Positions 6,724 to 12,018 of a stretch of DNA of 12,018 nt are shown one piece after another; within the stretch, counting starts at the first letter, position 1, and each line of letters starts with the position of its first letter. The position numbers and the translations under genes were made by a program. The DNA is from an uncultured Ruminococcus sp. (lineage in GTDB: Bacteria; Bacillota; Clostridia; Oscillospirales; Acutalibacteraceae): NCBI GenBank assembly GCA_902772755.1, contig CACYCD010000144.1:1-12018 (forward strand), written 5' to 3'. The notes under the pieces were generated by a model, which saw only the letters and a list, made by a program, of their open reading frames with translations, made no database searches and was not told the origin of the DNA.

Positions 6724-8321
6724 TAAGAATAAGTAATTTATACCTCAAACCCGACTACAACAACGATAACCTCATAAAGAAAATAGCTTCTGAATTGGGC
6801 TGTAAAAAGAGCGATATCAAAAATGTGAAATTATTCAAGCGTTCCATAGATGCAAGAAAGAAAAACGATGTTCATTTCCTTATTACGGCAGATGCGGAGC
6901 TTCATAACGAACAAAAGGTGCTATTGGTAACGAATAGTAAAAAAGTTACTCAGGCGAAACCGTACACATATATTCAGCCTGTTGCCGATAAAAATACCGG
7001 CAAAACCGTTGTTGCAGGAGCAGGACCTGCAGGTCTGTTTGCTGCTTTGATACTTGCAAGGGCAGGTGCAGAGGTTGTTTTGATCGAAAGGGGAAAACCG
7101 GTCAATGAACGCACACGTGATGTGGAGAGCTTCTGGTCGGGAAATACCCTTGATATAAATTCAAATGTGCAGTTCGGAGAGGGAGGAGCAGGTACTTTTT
7201 CCGATGGTAAACTGACAACGGGAACAAAAGATAAGCGTGTTCGCAAGGTTTTTGAAGAATTTGTTTCACATGGTGCTCCGCAGGAGATACTGTATAATGC
7301 AAAGCCGCATATTGGTACCGATATGCTGAAATCTACTGTCAGGGCTATCAGAGAAGAAATTGTTCGACTTGGCGGTACTGTATACTTTCAAACTCAGCTG
7401 ACTGACATCAAAATTGACAATAACCGCCTGCGGTCGGTGACGGTCTGCCAAAACGGTACAGAAAAAACGCTTTACTGTGATAACCTCATTATTGCTATCG
7501 GTCACTCAGCCCGTGATACATTTAAAATGCTTAAACGTAGAGGCTTTGCCATTGAACCAAAGCCCTTTGCCGTGGGTGCAAGGATAGAGCATCTGCGTGA
7601 AAAAATTGATGCTTCTCAGTATGGAAGCTTCGCAGGTATGCCATCGCTTGGTGCAGCTCCGTATAAACTCAGCACTCATCTGAAAAACGGCAGGGGAGTG
7701 TACACCTTCTGTATGTGTCCCGGAGGTGTTGTCGTGGCAGCTGCCAGTGAAAAAAATACTGTTGTAACAAACGGAATGAGCTATTTTGCCAGAGATATGC
7801 AAAATTCCAATTCTGCTCTGCTTGTGGGTGTCAACCCCTCCGATTATGGCAGTGATGATGTTCTTGCAGGAATGTATTTTCAGCAAAAGCTTGAAGAAAA
7901 GGCATTTCTCGCAGGCGGAGGTGATTATTCCGCACCTGTTCAGAGAGTAGGAGATTTCTTAAAAGGAAATATGACTTCATCCTTTGGTGAGGTCTTGCCC
8001 AGCTACCGACCGTCAGTAAAATTTTCTTTAACAGAAAATTATCTTCCGCAGTTTATTACCGATTCAATGAAACAGGGTATTATTGAAATGGATAAGCACC
8101 TGCACGGTTTTGCGGATAACGATGCTTTGCTTACGGGTATTGAGAGCAGAAGCTCATCACCGATAAGAATTTTGCGTGAGCAGGATATGCAGGCTGTCGG
8201 TTTCAGCGGTATCTATCCCTGCGGAGAGGGAGCAGGCTATGCCGGCGGAATAGTTTCCGCAGCCGTTGATGGCATCAAATGTGCCGAAAAAATATTAGAG
8301 AATAAAATGCACAGACTCTGA
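6720..8321 (+). CDS. FAD-dependent dehydrogenase, COG2509-like
   Basis: This 533-residue flavoprotein belongs to a widespread but uncharacterised family of FAD-dependent dehydrogenases. An N-terminal domain of about 90 residues (MIRISNLYLKP...) precedes a Rossmann dinucleotide-binding fold, TVVAGAGPAGLFAALILARA (96-115), with the ribose-binding glutamate in VVLIERG (119-125). The characteristic QFGEGGAGTFSDGKL follows at 151-165. The C-terminus closes the FAD site with GIYPCGEGAGYAGGIVSAA. ATG 6720 shares bases with the preceding TGA stop, with an AGGA 8 nt upstream, so translation is probably coupled. An earlier in-frame ATG at 6660 would add 20 residues inside the previous gene and is less likely. 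Two adjacent flavoproteins suggest a shared pathway, but no substrate-specific gene lies beside them. Its stop codon sits in the loop of a terminator-like hairpin. Confidence 0.9.
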   Translation: MIRISNLYLKPDYNNDNLIKKIASELGCKKSDIKNVKLFKRSIDARKKNDVHFLITADAELHNEQKVLLVTNSKKVTQAKPYTYIQPVADKNTGKTVVAGAGPAGLFAALILARAGAEVVLIERGKPVNERTRDVESFWSGNTLDINSNVQFGEGGAGTFSDGKLTTGTKDKRVRKVFEEFVSHGAPQEILYNAKPHIGTDMLKSTVRAIREEIVRLGGTVYFQTQLTDIKIDNNRLRSVTVCQNGTEKTLYCDNLIIAIGHSARDTFKMLKRRGFAIEPKPFAVGARIEHLREKIDASQYGSFAGMPSLGAAPYKLSTHLKNGRGVYTFCMCPGGVVVAAASEKNTVVTNGMSYFARDMQNSNSALLVGVNPSDYGSDDVLAGMYFQQKLEEKAFLAGGGDYSAPVQRVGDFLKGNMTSSFGEVLPSYRPSVKFSLTENYLPQFITDSMKQGIIEMDKHLHGFADNDALLTGIESRSSSPIRILREQDMQAVGFSGIYPCGEGAGYAGGIVSAAVDGIKCAEKILENKMHRL

Positions 8322-8333
8322 GCCTGTGCATTT
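8305..8333. terminator. Hairpin between convergent flavoprotein and FHA-like genes
   Basis: A perfect 10-bp stem (AAATGCACAG at 8305-8314 with CTGTGCATTT at 8324-8333) has a 9-nt loop containing the plus-strand stop codon. It begins 3 nt beyond the minus-strand gene's stop. The U-run is short on both strands (TTTGCTT on plus; TTTTATT on minus), so it probably serves both genes, better on the minus strand. Confidence 0.65.
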
Positions 8334-8335
8334 GC

Positions 8336-8839
8336 TTACTTTGCATTTTTGAATGTCAGTATTTCATCACCGATATATATTTTTTTTCCGTCGGTAATGC
8401 GAATTGTTTCCTGAGCTTTGCCCATCCTGCTTTCTCTTAGGCGGTTGTAGCAGTGCTTTTCTTTTATAAAGAAGCCGTCCTCATCTCTGCCAAATTCAAA
8501 GTTTATCCCCCTTGAGAGGTAGCGACTGGGAATGCTCACATCGGCTGTAGTATTCTGTCCATCGGTAAAGCCGTCTCCGTAGGAGTTTTCTTCAGCGGTT
8601 TTCGGCTTATTTTTATCCGCTTCCTTGCCTGAAAAGAACGTCCTGCCAACGGTCACGGGTTCACCGTCCAGTACCTTATCAGGCACAGGGAAATCCATAT
8701 TCAAGGCTCTGCTGTGTATTTTCCAACAAGAACCGTAAATATACGTCTTAGGCAGATCCAACACCGTGTTTTTTCTGTCCTCGTTACCACTTAGAAATCC
8801 ACGTATTTTCGCTATAAAGTCAGTAATAATATTGTCCAT
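8336..8839 (-). CDS. Small protein with a degenerate FHA-like domain
   Basis: This 167-residue protein has no signal peptide or membrane helix. Residues 60-165 look like a forkhead-associated (FHA) fold, which binds phosphothreonine peptides: PVTVGR (61-66) matches the first GR motif, ADVSIPSRYLSRGINFEF (99-116) matches the 'D..l.d..vSR.Ha' stretch, and ITDGKKIYIGDEILTFKN (148-165) matches the final 'l.dGD.I.ig...f' strands. A hydrophilic insert of about 30 residues (68-98) lies between the first two motifs. The usual histidine after SR is missing (asparagine instead) and the NGT motif is not clear, so binding may be altered. The ATG at 8837-8839 is preceded by GAGGTG, which spans the kinase's stop region; the gap is 4 nt, so the two are co-translated and probably work together as kinase and partner or substrate. 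The FHA call rests on motif reading only. Confidence 0.65.
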   Translation of the reverse strand: MDNIITDFIAKIRGFLSGNEDRKNTVLDLPKTYIYGSCWKIHSRALNMDFPVPDKVLDGEPVTVGRTFFSGKEADKNKPKTAEENSYGDGFTDGQNTTADVSIPSRYLSRGINFEFGRDEDGFFIKEKHCYNRLRESRMGKAQETIRITDGKKIYIGDEILTFKNAK

Positions 8840-8843
8840 TCCA

Positions 8844-9725
8844 TCACCTCATAAGATTATTGTTGCCGCCCCTAAGCAGCTTGCACAGATCAGTTAGCAG
8901 CAGGTCGGTTTTTTGATATCGGTCATGCCGTTCGGGTTCAAGACATTTATTCAGTATACGGCAGTAGTTGTCCAGCATATACGGATCTTCAAAACCGCTG
9001 AATCGGGTGTCGATCCCTCGTATCGGAATAAGGTTTTGCTTCAATCGGATAATTCTGTCCGTGTCATTGTTTAACCTGCTTCTTTCTATCTGTTGAGCAA
9101 AGATGTTGTCATACCGAGCCTTGCAAGCTAAACGCATAGTCATCGCCAGTGCATAAATATCACCACGACTGCTGAATTGCCTCATATTTTTAAACAGATA
9201 TTCAGGAGGACAGTTTAAGAAGGATATACCGAAAAAGTGAGGATTTACTACAGTGCGTCTGCTGTCTGAGTATTGTGATACTCCAAAGTCGATCAGCACA
9301 TATCTGTTATGTTTTTTCATTATATTTTCAGATTTTATATCGCAGTGGGTAAAGCCATATTTGTGCATAATTCCCAGTGCTTCGGTTATCTCGTAGAAAA
9401 GCAGAACAGATTCATACAGATTCAGACTGTACAGTGAAATACTTTCAAGTCTTTCCATAACGATGCCGAATACAGTGCTATCAGAATCTTCAATGCAGAT
9501 TATCTCGTATGGTTTAGGGAACATAGCCGGACATTTGCTGTACAGAAAGTTCATATTATTAAATTCTCGTTCAATGTATTCAAAGGGAGTAAGCGACTCA
9601 AACAGCTTTAGTATCAACTGATTTTTCAGACGGTAGCACCTGCACGTACCGCCGTCGGATATTTCCTTTTGCAGCACGTAGCCGTATTTTTGTTTCAGCT
9701 GTTTTTTGATATCCTTCATTTGCAT
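8844..9725 (-). CDS. Compact cytoplasmic Ser/Thr protein kinase (Hanks type)
   Basis: This 293-residue protein has an almost complete eukaryotic-type kinase domain. Visible elements are a glycine-rich loop (SDGGTCRCY, 23-31), an ATP-binding lysine K40 in LILKLF, a candidate helix-C glutamate in EREF (52-55), the catalytic loop HCDIKSEN (127-134) with D129, K131 and N134, the Mg-binding DFG (146-148), an APE-like PPEY (173-176), and GDIYALAM (188-195) in helix F. The HRD arginine is cysteine, a non-RD kinase, a class that often does not need activation-loop phosphorylation. There is no transmembrane helix, PASTA or other sensor domain, unlike PrkC/Stk1. The ATG at 9723-9725 is chosen for GGAG 9 nt upstream and because it lies downstream of the predicted start site. 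An ATG at 9768-9770 would add 15 residues but lies on the -10 box. It is co-transcribed with the FHA-like gene 4 nt downstream. Confidence 0.88.
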   Translation of the reverse strand: MQMKDIKKQLKQKYGYVLQKEISDGGTCRCYRLKNQLILKLFESLTPFEYIEREFNNMNFLYSKCPAMFPKPYEIICIEDSDSTVFGIVMERLESISLYSLNLYESVLLFYEITEALGIMHKYGFTHCDIKSENIMKKHNRYVLIDFGVSQYSDSRRTVVNPHFFGISFLNCPPEYLFKNMRQFSSRGDIYALAMTMRLACKARYDNIFAQQIERSRLNNDTDRIIRLKQNLIPIRGIDTRFSGFEDPYMLDNYCRILNKCLEPERHDRYQKTDLLLTDLCKLLRGGNNNLMR

Positions 9726-9758
9726 AGCTGTGTTCTCCGTAAAAAATCCTCTTTCCTT

Positions 9759-9787
9759 ATAATATATCATTTTGACACAAAAAACAA
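9759..9787 (-). promoter_or_regulatory. Candidate promoter of the kinase/FHA-like pair
   Basis: On the minus strand TTGTTT (9782-9787) and TATTAT (9759-9764) are separated by 17 nt, a moderate SigA match. The start site would be near 9752, leaving a leader of about 27 nt before the chosen kinase ATG. Confidence 0.5.
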
Positions 9788-9878
9788 GTTATTTATATTT
9801 TTTTAAAATATTTTTCAGACCCTGTAAAAACATTTTCCTAAATTTACTTTAAAGAATAATTATGATGTATAAATATTA

Positions 9879-9884
9879 TATAAT
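9879..9884 (+). promoter_or_regulatory. Possible -10 box of the pyrH cluster promoter
   Basis: A perfect TATAAT occurs 63 nt before pyrH, but no good -35 is present at 16-18 nt. An alternative is TTGATA (9884-9889) with TGTATT 18 nt further on (9908-9913). The 9771-9946 stretch is strongly AT-rich, so chance matches are expected; which box is used is uncertain. Confidence 0.3.
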
Positions 9885-9946
9885 TGATATGAATATAAAT
9901 TGTTTACTGTATTATTTTACAGATAACTGTTACGGGAGATTTTTAT

Positions 9947-10651
9947 ATGGAAAAGAAGTATAAAAGAGTTCTGCTCAAGCTTTCAGGTGAGTCTTTGGCA
10001 GGTGCCGAGAAAAAGGGTATAAATTTTGATATCGTAGAATCCTTCTGCGAGGCAATTAAAAAATGTGTTGATGATGGTGTTCAGGTTGCGATCGTTGTCG
10101 GAGGCGGTAACTTCTGGAGGGGTCGTTCTTCGGGCAATATGGACAGAACCAGAGCTGACCACATGGGAATGTTGGCAACTGCCATCAATGCCCTTGGTGT
10201 AGGAGATACACTTGAACAGCTGGGAGTAGACGTCAGAGTAATGACGGCAATCTCGATGCCTGAGGTTGCAGAACCTTACATCAGGAATCGTGCAGTTCGC
10301 CATCTTGAAAAGGGAAGAGTGACTATTTTTGGCTGCGGTACGGGAAATCCGTTTTTCAGCACTGATACAGCAGCAGCCCTTAGAGCAGTAGAGATAGAGG
10401 CTGATATAATTCTTAAGGCTACAATGGTTGACGGTGTGTATGACAGCGATCCCAAAACCAATCCCAATGCCAAAAAGTATGACAAGGTCAATTATGATGA
10501 GGTGCTTGCCAAGGGCTTGCAGGTTATGGACAGCACAGCGGCTTCAATGTGCAGGGACAATCATATGCCGATTCTTGTTTTCAGTATAGATGAGCCTATG
10601 AACATCTATAAGGCTGTATGCGGTGAAAACATAGGAACTATTTGTGAGTAA
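9947..10651 (+). CDS. pyrH: UMP kinase
   Basis: This 234-residue cytoplasmic enzyme phosphorylates UMP to UDP with ATP in pyrimidine nucleotide synthesis. It belongs to the amino acid kinase family, unrelated to eukaryotic UMP/CMP kinase, and normally forms a hexamer. Motifs are [11 protein letters not shown] (7-17) for phosphate binding, [11 protein letters not shown] (50-60), [13 protein letters not shown] (71-83) for UMP contact, [18 protein letters not shown] (130-147), and K157 with DGVYDSDP (162-169) at the ATP site. Length is typical. The ATG has GGGAG 8 nt upstream. It leads the cluster pyrH-frr-uppS-cdsA, with frr 18 nt downstream. In many Firmicutes tsf precedes pyrH; here a divergent kinase gene does, so pyrH must use a promoter in the 176-nt gap. 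Confidence 0.97.
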   Translation: MEKKYKRVLLKLSGESLAGAEKKGINFDIVESFCEAIKKCVDDGVQVAIVVGGGNFWRGRSSGNMDRTRADHMGMLATAINALGVGDTLEQLGVDVRVMTAISMPEVAEPYIRNRAVRHLEKGRVTIFGCGTGNPFFSTDTAAALRAVEIEADIILKATMVDGVYDSDPKTNPNAKKYDKVNYDEVLAKGLQVMDSTAASMCRDNHMPILVFSIDEPMNIYKAVCGENIGTICE

Positions 10652-10669
10652 TTTTCAGGAGGAACTACT

Positions 10670-11224
10670 ATGGACAGTGTAATCAAAGCTACAAAGGATA
10701 AAATGCAGAGAAGAGTTGAGCATCTTGAGGATGAGTTTGCATCTATCAGAGCAGGCAGAGCCAACCCCGGTGTTCTTGACAAGGTTACCGTGGATTACTA
10801 CGGCACACCCACACCCGTAAAGCAGGTGGCGGCTGTTTCAATTGCAGAAGCAAGAACTCTGGTTATCCAGCCGTGGGATATTTCCCTCTTAAAGGCTATT
10901 GAAAGAGCTATTCAGAAGTCAGACGTGGGCATCAACCCTCAGAATGACGGTAAAACTATCAGAATGATTTTTCCGCCGCTCACCGAGGAGCGAAGGAAGG
11001 GTATCGTAAAGGATATCAATAAAATGGCTGAGGACAGCAAGGTGCAAATCCGCAATGCCAGACGTGAATCCAACGACAAAATCAAAGCTTTGAAAAAAGC
11101 CGGCACTATAACCGAGGATGACCAGAAGAAGGGCGACAAAAAGGTTCAGGAACTAACGGATAAGTTTATCAAGGAAATTGATGCAATTTCCGCAAAAAAG
11201 CAAAAGGAAATAATGGCAATCTGA
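10670..11224 (+). CDS. frr: Ribosome recycling factor
   Basis: This 184-residue RRF works with EF-G to split post-termination ribosomes so that subunits can be reused. Domain I (three-helix bundle) is made of about residues 1-30 and 104-184. Domain II is the beta-rich insert (about 31-103). The conserved region IRAGRANPGVLDKVTVDYYG (26-45) and the hinge-proximal FPPLTEERRKGIVK are present, and the length is normal. A strong AGGAGG lies 7 nt before the ATG, giving efficient initiation. It sits 18 nt after pyrH and its stop is 1 nt from the uppS start, as expected for one operon. Confidence 0.97.
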   Translation: MDSVIKATKDKMQRRVEHLEDEFASIRAGRANPGVLDKVTVDYYGTPTPVKQVAAVSIAEARTLVIQPWDISLLKAIERAIQKSDVGINPQNDGKTIRMIFPPLTEERRKGIVKDINKMAEDSKVQIRNARRESNDKIKALKKAGTITEDDQKKGDKKVQELTDKFIKEIDAISAKKQKEIMAI

Positions 11225-11225
11225 T

Positions 11226-11969
11226 ATGGCTTTATTTAAGAAAAACACAACTGCCTATTCAATAGATAATATAATTTTGCCCGAACACGTTGGTATCATA
11301 ATGGACGGCAACGGCAGATGGGCAAAAAAACGAGGCTTGCCCAGAAGTGCAGGTCACTCCGCAGGTGCCAATAACTTTAGAAAGATCATTCGCTATTGCA
11401 GTGATATCGGTATAAAATATCTCACAATGTATGCTTTTTCCACAGAGAATTGGAAGCGTCCAAACGATGAGGTCACCGCACTGATGAAGCTCTTTAAGCA
11501 GTATCTTGAAGAAGCTCTCAGGGATTTTCAGGACGATACCATCAAGCTGAGGTTCATTGGTGATATCACGGCATTCAGCAAGGAGATTCAGGATCTGATG
11601 TACGAAGCGGTAGAGGGCAGCAAGAACAGAGATGGTATGGTTCTCAACCTTGCCATGAATTACGGTGGCAGGGATGAGATAGTAATGGCAACAAAAACCA
11701 TTGCTCAAAAGCTGAAAAACGGCGAGATCACAGCGGAGGATATTGATGAAAAGATGATCTCAGACAATATCTACACCGCAGGTCAGCCCGACCCGGATCT
11801 GATAATCCGCCCTTCGGGTGAATACAGAACTTCAAACTTTCTGCTTTGGCAGTCGGCATATTCCGAGTATGTGATAATGGATAAGCTTTGGCCCGATTTC
11901 ACTAAAGAGGATATGAATTATGCCCTTATTGAATACGCCAAAAGAAACAGACGTTTTGGCGGAGTTTAA
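11226..11969 (+). CDS. uppS: Isoprenyl transferase (undecaprenyl diphosphate synthase)
   Basis: This 247-residue cis-prenyltransferase makes undecaprenyl diphosphate, the lipid carrier for peptidoglycan and wall polymers, by condensing isopentenyl diphosphate onto farnesyl diphosphate. The family signature HVGIIMDGNGRWAKKRG is at 21-37, with the catalytic Asp at D27. GHSAGANN (43-50), YAFSTENWKRP (69-79) and the diphosphate-binding RPSGEYRTSNFLLWQ (195-209) are all present. The N-terminus is normal and the enzyme is a peripheral cytoplasmic protein. No good Shine-Dalgarno sits at the usual distance (AAGGAAA is 15 nt away), so initiation probably relies on coupling to frr, whose stop is 1 nt upstream. 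It is followed by cdsA, the common Firmicute order. Confidence 0.96.
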   Translation: MALFKKNTTAYSIDNIILPEHVGIIMDGNGRWAKKRGLPRSAGHSAGANNFRKIIRYCSDIGIKYLTMYAFSTENWKRPNDEVTALMKLFKQYLEEALRDFQDDTIKLRFIGDITAFSKEIQDLMYEAVEGSKNRDGMVLNLAMNYGGRDEIVMATKTIAQKLKNGEITAEDIDEKMISDNIYTAGQPDPDLIIRPSGEYRTSNFLLWQSAYSEYVIMDKLWPDFTKEDMNYALIEYAKRNRRFGGV

Positions 11970-11980
11970 GGGGTGAGCGT

Positions 11981-12018
11981 ATGAAAACAAGAGTGATTTC
12001 TGCTGTTGTCGGTCTGGC
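11981..12018 (+). CDS. cdsA: Phosphatidate cytidylyltransferase, first 12 codons only
   Basis: The window ends inside this gene. The visible start MKTRVISAVVGL matches the typical N-terminus of CdsA, which makes CDP-diacylglycerol for phospholipid synthesis and begins with a basic cap and a membrane helix. An AAGGGGTGAG site (11968-11977) precedes the ATG, and the gene lies 11 nt after uppS. The assignment depends on this short peptide and the conserved gene order. Confidence 0.75.
   Translation, partial: MKTRVISAVVGL

Noticed and set aside
9726..9770. Upstream ATG for the kinase
   Set aside because: No ribosome site, and it falls on or before the predicted -10 box; the downstream ATG has GGAG.
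9924..9932. Short inverted repeat TAACTGTTA before pyrH
   Set aside because: Only 4-bp arms in AT-rich sequence; expected by chance.
11259..11708. Minus-strand 149-codon open frame opposite uppS
   Set aside because: It is antisense to a clear uppS coding sequence, has no ribosome site or recognisable domain.
1..12018. CRISPR array, insertion sequence, prophage, tRNA or rRNA
   Set aside because: No regularly spaced direct repeats, transposase-like protein, phage gene or cloverleaf/rRNA-like sequence was seen on either strand by reading.

Overview
The window looks like a chromosomal segment from a low-to-moderate GC, endospore-forming member of the Clostridia. A gut Ruminococcus/Oscillospiraceae-type organism is my best guess. 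The reasons are a clear sporulation sigma factor (sigG), strong GGAGG-type ribosome binding sites, SigA-like promoters, a Big2-domain exported protein, and the pyrH-frr-uppS-cdsA order common in Firmicutes. The lineage is inferred from gene content, not from a marker gene search. No mobile element, CRISPR array, tRNA or rRNA was seen.

Layout. (1) 2-1081, plus strand: the 3' part of a gene for a secreted or surface Big2 (Ig-like) protein with a tandem C-terminal domain pair. (2) 1093-1933: sigG, preceded by a very long hairpin. Its 3' arm carries the sigG ribosome binding site and start codon, and its 5' arm and loop hold a SigG-type promoter candidate. (3) A perfect bidirectional terminator (1932-1968) separates sigG from a convergent minus-strand operon. 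That operon reads from a near-consensus promoter at 4766-4794: VanZ-like protein, MATE-family transporter, CorA-family Mg/Co transporter, each overlapping or nearly touching the next. (4) Divergent from it, plus strand: a small-multidrug-export-family membrane protein, an intergenic hairpin, then two FAD-dependent oxidoreductases (HI0933/BaiN-like and a COG2509-like protein) coupled by an ATGA overlap. (5) Convergent to these, minus strand: a compact cytoplasmic Ser/Thr kinase followed after 4 nt by a small protein with a degenerate FHA-like domain. (6) After an AT-rich divergent promoter region, plus strand: the housekeeping cluster pyrH, frr, uppS and the first codons of cdsA.

How the genes work together. 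pyrH/frr/uppS/cdsA join UMP phosphorylation, ribosome recycling and lipid-carrier/phospholipid precursor synthesis. The kinase-FHA pair looks like a two-gene phospho-signalling module. The VanZ-MATE-CorA operon is a membrane/transport unit with no obvious shared substrate. The most interesting regulatory structure is the sigG leader. Read-through mRNA from the Big2 gene should bury the sigG start in a stem, whereas mRNA begun at the promoter inside the hairpin would lack the 5' arm and be free to translate. I did not find a convincing wholly new multi-gene system; the candidates worth testing are listed as findings.
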